Of a DNA stretch of 64,000 nt, positions 1-9,512 are shown in pieces. Under the pieces are notes generated by a model. It saw nothing but the letters and a program-made list of their open reading frames with translations. It was not told the origin of the DNA and ran no database searches. The stretch comes from Candidatus Pantoea gossypiicola (lineage in GTDB: Bacteria; Pseudomonadota; Gammaproteobacteria; Enterobacterales; Enterobacteriaceae), in the NCBI RefSeq assembly GCF_008632075.1, contig NZ_VWVM01000001.1, positions 124,001-188,000 on the forward strand, in the 5' to 3' direction. Made by a program: the position numbers and the translations under genes. The stretch's first letter is position 1; every line of letters begins with the position of its first letter.

Positions 1-351
1 TTTGCCGGAACTGACCGCAATAATGTTTTTTACGCCGTTCACACCCGGCTGGTTTTTCACCCGCTTCAGGGTGGCAATATCGTGGCTGAGCCGCCAGTCG
101 ATGGCACTCGCGCCGGTCTGACGCAGCAGGTCAGCGCTGACCTGCTCTTTGAGGTCGTCGAACCCGCTGGCCCAGGCAAACGGCATCAGCAGTTCCACAT
201 GCAGCGTTCCATCCAGCTGCGCCACATGATGCAACGCCTTCAGGGCGGTGAGATTCTGCTTAAGAGTCGGATGCTCAAAGCTTCTCAATACGCCGGCCAC
301 GATAGCGCGAAGGCCCTCTGGCGTATGCGGTTCCCGGGATTGTACTGTCAT
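1..351 (-). CDS. mrp: Mrp/ApbC iron-sulfur carrier P-loop ATPase, N-terminal part
   Basis: The minus-strand frame opens with ATG at 351 and stays open to the window edge, giving 117 residues. They cover the N-terminal MIP18/DUF59-like domain (a helix region starting TPEGLRAIV) and then the linker ending in VKNIIAVSSGK, which is where the deviant Walker A loop (GKGGVGKS) of Mrp proteins begins. Mrp/ApbC is a cytosolic ATPase that carries Fe-S clusters to target proteins. It is divergent from metG, the same arrangement as in E. coli. Everything beyond the Walker A start lies outside the window, so intactness cannot be judged. Confidence 0.93.
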   Translation of the reverse strand, partial: MTVQSREPHTPEGLRAIVAGVLRSFEHPTLKQNLTALKALHHVAQLDGTLHVELLMPFAWASGFDDLKEQVSADLLRQTGASAIDWRLSHDIATLKRVKNQPGVNGVKNIIAVSSGK

Positions 352-528
352 CCCCTGCTCCTTATTTCTGCTGTGCTTACGCTGTGTTTCAGCAATGTAT
401 GGTCAATGATATCAGATGCTCGTGGATCTGCGGCGACTGGCAGGGGTGAATCCCTTGTGTTTACGCAGGAGAAGCCTTCAGTTACCATCTAAGCCCGTTT
501 TTTCAATCAACAGAAAGCTACGCAAACT

Positions 529-2562
529 ATGACTCAAGTCGCTAAAAAAATTCTGGTAACGTGCGCACTGCCTTACGCGAACGGATCAATCCATCTCGGC
601 CACATGCTCGAGCATATCCAGGCAGACATTTGGGTGCGTTATCAGCGAATGCGTGGCAATCAGGTTTACTTCATCTGCGCCGACGATGCGCACGGCACAC
701 CGATCATGCTGAAAGCTCAGCAGTCAGGCATTGCACCGGAGCAGATGATTGCAGAGATGAAAAGCGAGCATGAAGCCGACTTTGCCGGTTTCAGTGTCAG
801 CTATGACAACTATCATTCGACTCACTGCGACGAAAACCGTGAGCTGTCTGCGCTGATTTACGGCCGTCTGAAAGAGAACGGTTTTATTAAGAACCGCACC
901 ATCTCGCAGCTTTACGATCCGGAAAAAGGGATGTTTCTGCCGGACCGTTTTGTGAAAGGCACCTGCCCGAAATGTAAGTCACCTGATCAGTACGGCGACA
1001 ACTGTGAAGTCTGCAGCGCGACCTACAGCCCGACCGAGCTGATCGACCCGAAATCTGTGGTGTCCGGGGCGACGCCAGTCCTGCGCGACTCCGAGCACTT
1101 CTTCTTTGATCTGCCGTCTTTCAGCGCCATGCTGCAGGCCTGGACCCGCTCCGGTGCGCTGCAGGATCAGGTGGCGAACAAAATGCAGGAGTGGTTTGAA
1201 TCGGGTCTGCAGCAGTGGGATATCTCCCGCGATGCGCCTTATTTCGGCTTTGAAATCCCGGATGCGCCAGGCAAATATTTCTATGTCTGGCTGGATGCGC
1301 CTATCGGCTACATGGGCTCGTTCAAGAACCTGTGTGACAAGCGCGGCGACATCGACTTCGACGAATTCTGGCGTAAAGACTCGACGACCGAGCTGTATCA
1401 CTTCATCGGTAAAGATATCGTCTACTTCCACAGCCTGTTCTGGCCCGCGATGCTGGAAGGCAGCAACTTCCGCAAGCCAAACAACCTGTTTGTACACGGC
1501 TATGTCACCGTCAACGGTGCCAAGATGTCGAAGTCGCGCGGCACCTTTATTAAGGCCAGCACCTGGCTGCAGCATCTGGATGCCGATAGCCTGCGTTACT
1601 ACTACGCGGCAAAACTCTCTTCACGCATCGACGATATCGACCTGAATCTGGAAGATTTCGTCCAGCGCGTGAATGCTGATATCGTGAACAAAGTGGTTAA
1701 CCTGGCGTCACGTAACGCGGGCTTCATCACTAAACGCTTTGACGGCAAACTGGCGGCTGAGCTGGCCGATCCGGCGCTCTATCAGACCTTCGTGGATGCC
1801 TCAGAGAAGATTGGTGACGCCTGGGCCAGCCGTGAATTCAGCCGTGCGATTCGTGAAATCATGGCGCTGGCTGACCTGGCGAACCGTTATGTCGATGAGC
1901 AGGCTCCGTGGGTGGTGGCGAAGCAGGAAGGCCGCGATGCCGACCTGCAGGCGATCTGCTCAATGGGCATTAACCTGTTCCGCATTCTGATGACCTGGCT
2001 GAAGCCGGTGCTGCCTTCCCTGAGCGCACGCGCCGAAGATTTCCTGAAGTGCGAGCTGAGCTGGGATGCGATTGCGCAGCCGCTGCTGGATCATCAGGTT
2101 GCGCCGTTCAAAGCGCTCTACAGCCGCATTGAGATGGCGAAGGTTGAGGGACTGATTGCGGCCTCGAAAGAGGATGCCGCTGCGGCCAGTGCACCGGCCG
2201 CCACGGGTCCGCTGGCCGATGCGCCGATCGGTGAAACCATCACCATTGATGATTTCGCTAAAGTCGATATGCGCGTCGCGCTGATTGAGCAGGCGGAACT
2301 GGTGGAAGGTTCGGACAAGCTGCTGCGTCTGCAACTTGACCTGGGCGGGGAAAAGCGTCAGATCTTCTCCGGCATCCGTGCCGCTTATCCTGATCCGTCA
2401 GTGCTGGTCGGTAAAATGACCATCATCGTCGCCAACCTCGCACCACGTAAGATGCGCTTCGGTATCTCTGAAGGCATGGTGCTGTCAGCGGGTCCGGGCG
2501 GCAAAGATCTGTTTGTCCTCTCCGTCGACAGCGGTGCTGTGCCGGGTATGCCGGTTAAGTAA
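529..2562 (+). CDS. metG: Methionyl-tRNA synthetase
   Basis: A 677-residue class I aminoacyl-tRNA synthetase that charges tRNA-Met and initiator tRNA in the cytosol. The HIGH-type motif HLGH is at residues 22-25 and KMSKS at 332-336. A zinc-knuckle Cys cluster (CPKC...CEVC) lies around residues 145-165. The C-terminal ~110 residues form the EMAP/Trbp111-like tRNA-binding dimerisation domain ([13 protein letters not shown] onward). Length matches the full dimeric enterobacterial form. The ATG at 529 gives the canonical N-terminus; its ribosome site is weak (AGAAAGC upstream). Monocistronic and divergent from mrp, with a strong terminator downstream. Confidence 0.98.
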   Translation: MTQVAKKILVTCALPYANGSIHLGHMLEHIQADIWVRYQRMRGNQVYFICADDAHGTPIMLKAQQSGIAPEQMIAEMKSEHEADFAGFSVSYDNYHSTHCDENRELSALIYGRLKENGFIKNRTISQLYDPEKGMFLPDRFVKGTCPKCKSPDQYGDNCEVCSATYSPTELIDPKSVVSGATPVLRDSEHFFFDLPSFSAMLQAWTRSGALQDQVANKMQEWFESGLQQWDISRDAPYFGFEIPDAPGKYFYVWLDAPIGYMGSFKNLCDKRGDIDFDEFWRKDSTTELYHFIGKDIVYFHSLFWPAMLEGSNFRKPNNLFVHGYVTVNGAKMSKSRGTFIKASTWLQHLDADSLRYYYAAKLSSRIDDIDLNLEDFVQRVNADIVNKVVNLASRNAGFITKRFDGKLAAELADPALYQTFVDASEKIGDAWASREFSRAIREIMALADLANRYVDEQAPWVVAKQEGRDADLQAICSMGINLFRILMTWLKPVLPSLSARAEDFLKCELSWDAIAQPLLDHQVAPFKALYSRIEMAKVEGLIAASKEDAAAASAPAATGPLADAPIGETITIDDFAKVDMRVALIEQAELVEGSDKLLRLQLDLGGEKRQIFSGIRAAYPDPSVLVGKMTIIVANLAPRKMRFGISEGMVLSAGPGGKDLFVLSVDSGAVPGMPVK

Positions 2563-2604
2563 TCGCCTGTCGATGCTTAACAGATTAAGCGCAGTGCCAT
2601 TCTG

Positions 2605-2645
2605 AACCCTTCGCGCCGTATCACTGGCGCGAAGGGTTATTTTCC
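2605..2645 (+). terminator. Intrinsic terminator of metG
   Basis: A 13-bp perfect stem (AACCCTTCGCGCC paired with GGCGCGAAGGGTT) with an 8-nt loop is followed by ATTTTCCCC. It starts 43 bases after the metG stop. Confidence 0.85.
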
Positions 2646-2789
2646 CCCTTCACATTCTCACTGCTACAGCCCCGCTTCCTTCTGCTGAATCCCTTTGCCC
2701 GTTGCTGCTACTCCGCGGCATAAATGTGATCGCTAGCACGCTAAGCGGTTAATGCGTATGATGAAGCTCAGTAAAAACAGGAGCCTGCC

Positions 2790-3182
2790 ATGCTCACCGT
2801 GCTGTCTGTCTGCGGGCGCTATCTGCGCGCCTTTATCATCATTTATCTCTGCCTGTATGCCGGAATCGGCATCGCCTCGCTGCTGCCCATTAAACTGCCC
2901 GGCAGCATTATTGGGATGCTAATTCTGTTCGCCCTGCTGGCATCGCAGATCCTGCCGGTCAGTTGGGTGAAACCGGGCTGCCATCTGCTGATTCGCTATA
3001 TGGCGCTGCTGTTTGTGCCGATCAGCGTCGGGGTGATGAGCTACACCGATATTCTGACCGCACAGTTTGGCCCGATTGTTGTCTCCTGTGTCGTCAGTAC
3101 CTTCCTGGTGCTCTCTGTTGTCGGCGTCAGCGCCCATCAGCTTCACAGCCGCCGTCCGGCCGGAGAGTCAGCCGATGAGTGA
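2790..3182 (+). CDS. yohJ: LrgA/CidA-family membrane protein YohJ
   Basis: 130 residues, almost entirely hydrophobic, with about four membrane segments. The family signature around [16 protein letters not shown] is present. LrgA/CidA proteins are inner-membrane, holin-like proteins paired with an LrgB partner; in enterobacteria roles in murein hydrolase export or small-metabolite transport have been proposed but are not settled. The frame overlaps yohK by 8 bases, so the two are translationally coupled. The start has AACAGGAGCCTGCC just upstream, a good ribosome site. Confidence 0.93.
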   Translation: MLTVLSVCGRYLRAFIIIYLCLYAGIGIASLLPIKLPGSIIGMLILFALLASQILPVSWVKPGCHLLIRYMALLFVPISVGVMSYTDILTAQFGPIVVSCVVSTFLVLSVVGVSAHQLHSRRPAGESADE

Positions 3183-3867
3183 AATGTGGTGGTCACTGCC
3201 CCTGACGCTGGCGGCTTTTTTTCTGGCGCGTAAGCTGGCGTTACGACTGAAAATCTCGTTGCTTAATCCACTGCTGGTCTCCATGGGGATAATTATCCCG
3301 ATACTGCTGCTGTTGCAGCTTCCTTACTCGCGCTATTTCGCAGGCAGCCAGATTCTTAATCAGCTGCTGCAACCGGCTGTGGTCGCGCTGGCACTGCCGC
3401 TGTATGAGCAGATGCATCAGATTCGTGCCCGCTGGAAATCGATTATTGGTGTCTGCTTTATCGGCAGCCTGACCGCCATGATCTCAGGCACCGCCATTGC
3501 CCTGTGGATGGGTGCCACACCCGACATTGCCGCCACCATCGTGCCTAAATCCGTGACAACGCCCATCGCGATGGCCGTCTCCGGTTCGCTGCACGGCATT
3601 CCCGCCATCAGCGCCATCTGCGTGCTGATTGCCGGTGTACTGGGTGCGGTATTCGGACACACGGTGCTGAACCTGCTGGGCGTGAAATCGAAAGCAGCGC
3701 GCGGACTGGCAATTGGCAATGCGTCGCATGCGCTAGGCACGGCGCGTGCCGCGGAACTTGACTATCAGGAAGGCGCATTCAGCTCACTGGCGCTGGTGAT
3801 CTGCGGCATCATCACCTCTCTGCTGGCACCGTTTATTTTTCCGCTGCTGATGCACTGGTTTAGCTGA
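3175..3867 (+). CDS. yohK: LrgB-family membrane protein YohK
   Basis: 230 residues starting at the ATG at 3175 (MSEMWW), inside the end of yohJ. A longer in-frame extension back to 3067 would run through the yohJ coding region and is not used by homologues. About six or seven hydrophobic segments. The conserved LrgB stretch [13 protein letters not shown] and the [12 protein letters not shown] motif are both visible. It forms a pair with YohJ in the inner membrane. An 8-bp inverted repeat (TTTGCGAG...CTCGCAAA) follows the stop but has no T-run. Confidence 0.93.
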   Translation: MSEMWWSLPLTLAAFFLARKLALRLKISLLNPLLVSMGIIIPILLLLQLPYSRYFAGSQILNQLLQPAVVALALPLYEQMHQIRARWKSIIGVCFIGSLTAMISGTAIALWMGATPDIAATIVPKSVTTPIAMAVSGSLHGIPAISAICVLIAGVLGAVFGHTVLNLLGVKSKAARGLAIGNASHALGTARAAELDYQEGAFSSLALVICGIITSLLAPFIFPLLMHWFS

Positions 3868-3890
3868 AAGTTTGCGAGAGATCTCGCAAA

Positions 3891-3940
3891 GTTGAAACAT
3901 GCAACACAGGTTACATTGTCAGAGCGATGTGGATCACATA
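3891..3940 (+). promoter_or_regulatory. Putative CytR/CRP control region of cdd
   Basis: Just upstream of cdd, GTTGAAAC and the inverted GTTGCATG (3891-3905) resemble paired CytR octamers (GTTGCATT). At 3923-3938 the right half TCACA is a perfect CRP half-site with a weak left half (AGCGA). The stretch GATCACATATAAA matches, as recalled, the sequence around the promoter-proximal CRP site of E. coli cdd. CRP plus CytR control of cdd is established in E. coli; its use here is inferred from sequence resemblance. Confidence 0.55.
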
Positions 3941-3986
3941 TAAACCGGTGACTGGCACATCGCCTGCTGAATTTAATGAGGCTCAC

Positions 3987-4877
3987 ATGCATTCCCGTTT
4001 CCTCTCTGCTTTTGAGGCATTGCCGTCAACGCTGCAAACTGCACTTGCTCCCCTGTTGAACGATCCTGACTTTCATGCGGTACTCAGTGCCGACCAGGTC
4101 ACCTCACTGCAACAACAGACACAAATGGAGGCCGATGCGCTGGCGCTGGCGCTGCTGCCCCTCGCGGCCTCCTGTGCCGTTGCTACCGTGTCACATTTTA
4201 ACGTTGGGGCGATAGCCCGCGGCGTCAGCGGCAACTGGTACTTTGGCGCTAACATGGAATTTGTCGGTACGCCGATGCAGCAGACGGTTCACGCCGAGCA
4301 GAGCGCCATTACCCATGCGTGGCTGCGCGGAGAGCGCCAGCTCGAGACCATCACCGTTAACTACACGCCGTGCGGTCACTGCCGACAGTTTATGAACGAG
4401 CTGAACAGCGGCACCAACATTCGCATCAGCCTGCCACAACGCGCAATCAGCACCCTGGCCGATTATCTGCCGGATGCCTTTGGTCCGCGCGATCTGGACA
4501 TTACGACCTTCCTGATGGACGAGGTGGATCACGGCTATGTGGCCGAGGGCGATGACCTGGTGCAGGCTGCGGTTGCCGCCGCTAATGCCAGCCACGCGCC
4601 CTATAGCCAGTCCCACGCGGGTGTTGCGCTGCTGACCACGGATGGCGCGATTGTCGCCGGACGCTATGCGGAAAATGCCGCATTTAACCCGAGCTTCCCG
4701 CCGCTTCAGGCGGCACTGGTTCTGCTGAACATGCAGGGCGGCGATGTTCGTCAGATAAAAAAAGCGGTATTAGCCGAAGTGGAAAATGCCACGTTAAGCC
4801 AGTTCGCCGCCACGCAGGCGACGCTTGAGACATTTGGTTGCGGTGAGCTGCTACAGGTAACGCTGTACAAAGCATAA
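3987..4877 (+). CDS. cdd: Cytidine deaminase
   Basis: A 296-residue homodimeric zinc enzyme that deaminates cytidine and deoxycytidine to uridine and deoxyuridine in pyrimidine salvage. The catalytic domain contains the HAE motif (zinc His and catalytic Glu, HAEQSAI) and PCGHC (two zinc Cys). The C-terminal half is the catalytically dead repeat typical of the long enterobacterial form. The start at 3987 (MHSRFLSAF) follows TTAATGAGGCTCAC and aligns with E. coli Cdd; an open extension to 3927 would run through the CRP site. Confidence 0.97.
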   Translation: MHSRFLSAFEALPSTLQTALAPLLNDPDFHAVLSADQVTSLQQQTQMEADALALALLPLAASCAVATVSHFNVGAIARGVSGNWYFGANMEFVGTPMQQTVHAEQSAITHAWLRGERQLETITVNYTPCGHCRQFMNELNSGTNIRISLPQRAISTLADYLPDAFGPRDLDITTFLMDEVDHGYVAEGDDLVQAAVAAANASHAPYSQSHAGVALLTTDGAIVAGRYAENAAFNPSFPPLQAALVLLNMQGGDVRQIKKAVLAEVENATLSQFAATQATLETFGCGELLQVTLYKA

Positions 4878-5146
4878 CCCGCTGTCAGGGCGGCCACAGT
4901 TTTGTGAGCTTTTATTAACAAACGCTGTACTTCTGCGGGAAATTTCATAGGATCTGGCGCCAGAATTCACGTCATTACAAATTACTCTGAATAATTCAGG
5001 TTGCAGGATAGCAGCACGGTCGTGACTGTTTTTGCAGCGGTTACCCTGCCGCTGCCGGACCTGCAGTCTGAGCTATAACGGGTAAGAAAACTGGCGCTAC
5101 CTTTCCGGCGTGACGCCAGACAACACTGCAACCGGAGCATTACCGC

Positions 5147-6844
5147 ATGGAACTCGACTACGAAAGTAAACGCCCGCTATACATCCCTTATGCTGGCCCG
5201 ATTTTGCTGGAATTTCCCCTTCTGAACAAAGGCAGCGCCTTTAGCATCGAAGAACGTAACGAATTCAACCTCAACGGTCTGCTGCCAGAAGCGGTGGAAT
5301 CAATTGAAGAGCAGGCGCAGCGTGCCTGGCGTCAGTTCCAGGACTTCAAAAACAATAACGATAAGCATGTCTACCTGCGTAACATCCAGGACACCAACGA
5401 AACACTCTTCTACCGCCTGCTGGACAACCATCTCGAAGAGATGATGCCGATTATCTACACCCCGACCGTGGGCGCAGCCTGCGAACACTTCTCTGAAATC
5501 TACCGTCGTGCGCGTGGCGTGTTCATCTCCTACCCTAACCGCGACCGCATCGAAGATATGCTGCAAAACGCCACCAAGCAGAATGTGAAGGTGATTGTAG
5601 TGACCGATGGCGAGCGCATCCTGGGCCTGGGCGATCAGGGCATCGGTGGGATGGGTATTCCGATTGGTAAGCTGTCACTCTATACCGCCTGTGGCGGCAT
5701 CAGCCCCGCTTACACCCTGCCAGTGGTGCTGGATGTTGGCACCAACAACCAGCAGTTGCTGAACGATCCGCTCTATATGGGCTGGCGTCATCCGCGCATT
5801 ACTGGTGAAGAGTACGACGCGTTCGTGAACGAATTTATTCAGGCTGTTAAGCGCCGCTGGCCGAAAGTACTGTTGCAGTTTGAAGATTTCGCCCAGAAGA
5901 ACGCCATGCCGCTGCTGAACCGCTATCGCGATGAAGTCTGCTGCTTTAACGATGATATTCAGGGCACCGCCGCCGTAACCGTCGGTACGCTGATTGCCGC
6001 CAGTCGTGCAGCCGGTAGCCGCCTGTGCGAGCAGAAAGTGGTGTTCCTGGGTGCCGGTTCTGCAGGCTGTGGTATCGCTGAACAGATCATCGCGCAGATG
6101 AAATCAGAAGGCCTGAGCGACGAAGAAGCACGTGGCCGGGTGATGATGGTGGATCGCTTTGGTCTGCTGACGGACAAACTGCCTAATCTGCTCGATTTTC
6201 AGAGCAAGCTGGTGCAGAAGAGCGAAAGACTGCAGCACTGGGATGTCACCAATGATGCAATCTCGCTGCTGGATGTGGTGCGTAATGCTCAGCCCGATAT
6301 TCTGATTGGTGTTTCCGGCCAGCCAGGCCTGTTCACCGAAGAGATCATCCGCGAGATGCATAAGCACTGTAAGCGCCCTATTGTAATGCCGCTGTCGAAC
6401 CCGACATCACGCGTGGAAGCGACGCCAGCCGATATTATCGCCTGGACTGATGGTGCTGCGCTGGTCGCAACCGGCAGCCCATTCTCGCCGGTGAGCTGGA
6501 ACGGTAAAACCTACCCGATTGCGCAGTGCAACAACTCCTACATCTTCCCAGGCATTGGTCTGGGTGTGATTGCCGCAGGTGCCAGCCGCGTTACCGATAC
6601 GATGCTGATGACCGCCAGCCGCGCGCTCGCCGACTGCTCTCCGCTGGTGAATGAAGGCGAAGGCCCGGTACTGCCTGAGATTAGAGATATTCAGGGCGTG
6701 TCGAAAATCATTGCGATGGAAGTGGGTAAAGCCGCTCAGCTGGCGGGTGTCGCCGTGGTGACCTCAGAAGATGTGTTGTCACAGGCTATCGCCAACAACT
6801 TCTGGCTGCCGCAGTATCGTCACTATCGCCGTACCTCGATTTAA
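5147..6844 (+). CDS. maeA: NAD-dependent malic enzyme
   Basis: 565 residues, a full-length oxidative decarboxylase converting malate to pyruvate with NAD+. Seen in order: the N-terminal malic domain with [10 protein letters not shown], the catalytic [16 protein letters not shown] block, the metal-binding [11 protein letters not shown] and [11 protein letters not shown] motifs, then the NAD Rossmann loop [13 protein letters not shown]. The C-terminal [11 protein letters not shown] and FPGIGLGV stretches are intact. In E. coli the gene lies elsewhere on the chromosome, so its place between cdd and sanA is lineage-specific. The 269-base leader before it holds no other gene that I can support. 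Confidence 0.97.
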   Translation: MELDYESKRPLYIPYAGPILLEFPLLNKGSAFSIEERNEFNLNGLLPEAVESIEEQAQRAWRQFQDFKNNNDKHVYLRNIQDTNETLFYRLLDNHLEEMMPIIYTPTVGAACEHFSEIYRRARGVFISYPNRDRIEDMLQNATKQNVKVIVVTDGERILGLGDQGIGGMGIPIGKLSLYTACGGISPAYTLPVVLDVGTNNQQLLNDPLYMGWRHPRITGEEYDAFVNEFIQAVKRRWPKVLLQFEDFAQKNAMPLLNRYRDEVCCFNDDIQGTAAVTVGTLIAASRAAGSRLCEQKVVFLGAGSAGCGIAEQIIAQMKSEGLSDEEARGRVMMVDRFGLLTDKLPNLLDFQSKLVQKSERLQHWDVTNDAISLLDVVRNAQPDILIGVSGQPGLFTEEIIREMHKHCKRPIVMPLSNPTSRVEATPADIIAWTDGAALVATGSPFSPVSWNGKTYPIAQCNNSYIFPGIGLGVIAAGASRVTDTMLMTASRALADCSPLVNEGEGPVLPEIRDIQGVSKIIAMEVGKAAQLAGVAVVTSEDVLSQAIANNFWLPQYRHYRRTSI

Positions 6845-6852
6845 TCCTCAGC

Positions 6853-6878
6853 CTGCCGGACCTGATGTGGTCCGGCAG
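6853..6878 (+). terminator. Hairpin after maeA, possible terminator
   Basis: A perfect 10-bp stem (CTGCCGGACC / GGTCCGGCAG) with a 6-nt loop lies 9 bases after the maeA stop. The following sequence TGTTC is T-poor, so termination efficiency is uncertain. Confidence 0.5.
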
Positions 6879-6961
6879 TGTTCAAAAAGCGCACAGCCAG
6901 CCGGCAGTAACTTGCTTCGCTGCGGCTGCTCAAGTAGCCTTGTCCCATCTCAACATTCTGA

Positions 6962-7699
<738 letters not shown>

Positions 7700-7772
7700 C
7701 TGACGTTCAGCGGTTTAATGAAACTCTGTTATATGCGCTGAGCTGCAGTCTGGCAGCAAGGTACAAGTCTCA

Positions 7773-8108
7773 GGGAGCATACGCCTTTCGCAAAGACGCA
7801 AAAGACGCCATCCCTGGCAGGCTCAGCGCGGGCGATTACGCACCTCATCCCTGAGGTGCGCCCGTAAACGAGCCAACGCTTCGCGTTGTTCAAAAACGCT
7901 CCCGGCGTTTTTAGTACGCACCTCATCCCTGAGGTGCGCCCGTAAACGTGCCAATGCTTCGCGTTGTTCAAAAACGCTCCCGGCGTTTTTAGTACGCACC
8001 TCATCCCTGAGGTGCGCCCGTAAACGTGCCAACGCTTCGCGTTGTTCAAAAACGCTCCCGGCGTTTTTGTCCATGGCCCGCGATGCTTTGCTACAGGCGT
8101 ATGCTCCC
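7773..8108. repeat. Dispersed palindromic element, copy 1 (three internal 78-bp units)
   Basis: 336 bp bounded by perfect 13-bp inverted repeats, GGGAGCATACGCC (7773-7785) and GGCGTATGCTCCC (8096-8108). Inside are three tandem 78-bp units at 7838-7915, 7916-7993 and 7994 to about 8068 (the last diverges at its final bases). Only two positions vary among the units. Copies at 21893-21969 and 26984-27163 share the termini and flanking TCA/CATCG bases. No transposase is present, so this would be a non-autonomous dispersed repeat. The stretch 7700-7772 and the rest up to 8482 contain no supportable conventional gene. Confidence 0.9.
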
Positions 8109-8110
8109 AT
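7823..8110 (-). CDS. Hypothetical 95-aa helical-repeat peptide inside palindromic element
   Basis: A minus-strand open frame that fills the repeat element: an N-terminal MGAYACSKASRAMDKN, then 26-residue units (NAGSVFEQREALARLRAHL and a DEVRTK tail) repeated three times, and a RNRPR end. The units are charged and predicted helical by eye. Differences among units fall at third codon positions and are synonymous. The copy at 26982-27113 encodes the same architecture with one unit. No convincing ribosome binding site precedes the ATG, so this may be a by-product of the repeat. I do not recognise a family. Confidence 0.25.
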   Translation of the reverse strand: MGAYACSKASRAMDKNAGSVFEQREALARLRAHLRDEVRTKNAGSVFEQREALARLRAHLRDEVRTKNAGSVFEQREALARLRAHLRDEVRNRPR

Positions 8111-8185
8111 CGTTTTAAGTGGGTGAGTCGTCTGTTTGAATTCCCTGAGGCTTAGGCGAATCTAACAGCAATAAATAAGCCTGAA

Positions 8186-8297
8186 GCGCAGGGAACAGGG
8201 TCAGAAGAGGAAAGCGTCCCGCGCCAGGACGGCGCGGGCCGAGCGTGTCATGGATGACGGCTTTTGCGTCTTTCCGATCTGACCCTGTTCCCTGCGC
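8186..8297. repeat. Second palindromic repeat with 20-bp inverted ends
   Basis: GCGCAGGGAACAGGGTCAGA at 8186-8205 is repeated exactly inverted at 8278-8297. Between them are two smaller inverted repeats (around CCCGCGCC...GGCGCGGG and GTCATGGATGAC). The block is flanked by 12-bp direct repeats TCTAACAGCAAT at 8161-8172 and 8306-8317. The latter resemble a duplication but are too far out and too long for a simple target-site duplication. Confidence 0.8.
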
Positions 8298-8428
8298 ATA
8301 CTTTGTCTAACAGCAATGCCCCCAGCACTTTCCTATAAACTAAGCAGGTCGAGAGTATCGATGATAGCGTCTTTCCGATCTGACCGTGTTCCCTTCGCAT
8401 ACTCCGTCTTAAAGCGACGACCCCAGCA
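8266..8428. repeat. Imperfect 62-bp direct repeat pair
   Basis: Positions 8266-8327 and 8367-8428 align without gaps over 62 bases and differ at roughly ten sites. Both begin GCGTCTTTCCGATCTGACC and end CCCCAGCA. The first copy overlaps the right arm of the palindrome at 8186-8297. The GCGTCTTT core also occurs next to the termini of the 336- and 180-bp elements, suggesting related modular repeats. Confidence 0.75.
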
Positions 8429-8437
8429 TTACCCCCA

Positions 8438-8462
8438 TAAAAAAAGCGACCCGAAGGTCGCT
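8438..8462 (-). terminator. Intrinsic terminator of the mgl operon
   Basis: Read on the minus strand: AGCGACC, loop TTCG, GGTCGCT, then a run of seven T. It begins 21 bases after the mglC stop codon. The stable UUCG tetraloop makes this a strong terminator. Confidence 0.92.
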
Positions 8463-8482
8463 TCCTTAGCGTTGAATAAAAC

Positions 8483-9493
8483 TTACTTCTTACGAGAATA
8501 TTTCAGTGAATCCAGCGCCACCGCGAAGATGATGATGCCGCCCTTAATGATGTACTGCCAGTAAGGATTCACGCCGATATAGGTCAGACCATAGTTGATA
8601 ACGGTGAAGATCAGCACACCGGTGACAACACCCGCCACACTACCCACACCACCGGCGAAGGAAACGCCGCCGACCACACAGGCCGCAATCGCATCCAGCT
8701 CATACATAAAGCCAAGGTTGTTGGTGGCAGAACCGATACGACCCGCCTCCAGCATCCCGCCAAAGGCGTAGAACACACCCGACAGGGCATAAATCATGAT
8801 CAGGTTCAACGGCACGTTCACGCCTGATACTTTCGCCGCTTCCGGGTTACCGCCGATAGCAAAAATGTTTTTACCGAAGCGGGTTTTGTTCCACAGAATC
8901 CAGACGAAAATAATGGCAATGACGGCATAGAACGTGATGAACGAGAGTTTAAAATCACCAAAGCGTAAGAAACCCTGAGTAAATTTCGAGAACCCTGCGT
9001 CAAAACCAGCAATCGGTGAAGCACCCACGTAGTCGTAATAGAGTGAGTTGATACCGTAAACGATAATCATAGTGCCCAGCGTGGTGATAAATGGCGTTAC
9101 CTTCAGATAAGCAATAATCACACCATTCACCAGACCAATTACGCCGCCGATGATGCAAACGGTCAGGATAACCAGCGGAATTGGCACCGTATCCAGCGTC
9201 GGGAAGACTTTGTTCGCGTTATCCATCGCCTGCAATAGCGTCGCTGCCACAACCGCCGCCAGACCAACCTGACGCCCGGCTGACAGGTCAGTACCCTGGG
9301 TCACAATCAGACCCGCCACACCCAGTGCAATAATAATGCGCACCGAAGATTGGGTCAGAATATTACTCAGGTTCATCAAACTTAAAAATGTCGGATCCTG
9401 GAAAATAATAATAGCCAGCAATACCAGCAGAACGACATAAATGCCGCCCTCTTTTAACCAGGTTAGCGCATTCTTTTTTGTAGTCGCTTTCAT
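8483..9493 (-). CDS. mglC: Galactose/methyl-galactoside ABC transporter permease
   Basis: 336 residues, an inner-membrane permease of the BPD_transp_2 (ribose/galactose) family with about nine or ten hydrophobic segments. It forms the channel for galactose and methyl-beta-galactoside with MglA and MglB. The cytoplasmic loop carrying NPEAAKVSGVNV contacts the ATPase. The sequence is strongly conserved relative to E. coli MglC, including TQGTDLSAGRQVGLAAV. It is the last gene of mglBAC, 19 bases after mglA, and precedes a strong terminator. Confidence 0.97.
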   Translation of the reverse strand: MKATTKKNALTWLKEGGIYVVLLVLLAIIIFQDPTFLSLMNLSNILTQSSVRIIIALGVAGLIVTQGTDLSAGRQVGLAAVVAATLLQAMDNANKVFPTLDTVPIPLVILTVCIIGGVIGLVNGVIIAYLKVTPFITTLGTMIIVYGINSLYYDYVGASPIAGFDAGFSKFTQGFLRFGDFKLSFITFYAVIAIIFVWILWNKTRFGKNIFAIGGNPEAAKVSGVNVPLNLIMIYALSGVFYAFGGMLEAGRIGSATNNLGFMYELDAIAACVVGGVSFAGGVGSVAGVVTGVLIFTVINYGLTYIGVNPYWQYIIKGGIIIFAVALDSLKYSRKK

Positions 9494-9512
9494 GTTAACA
9501 GCCCTTGCTTCA

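Noticed and set aside
979..1575. Long open frame antisense to metG
   Set aside because: It is a shadow of the metG coding frame with no recognisable protein features and no ribosome site.
3067..3174. N-terminal extension of yohK
   Set aside because: Overlaps yohJ in another frame; the start at 3175 aligns with LrgB homologues.
7838..8068. Tandem 78-bp units considered as a CRISPR array
   Set aside because: Units are directly adjacent with no unique spacers, only three copies, and no cas genes nearby.
7773..8108. Palindromic element considered as an insertion sequence
   Set aside because: Terminal inverted repeats are present but there is no transposase frame, and no clear target duplication at the ends.
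8161..8317. TCTAACAGCAAT direct repeats as a target-site duplication
   Set aside because: 12 bp is long for common elements and the repeats stand off from the palindrome ends, so they fit better with the 62-bp repeat history.
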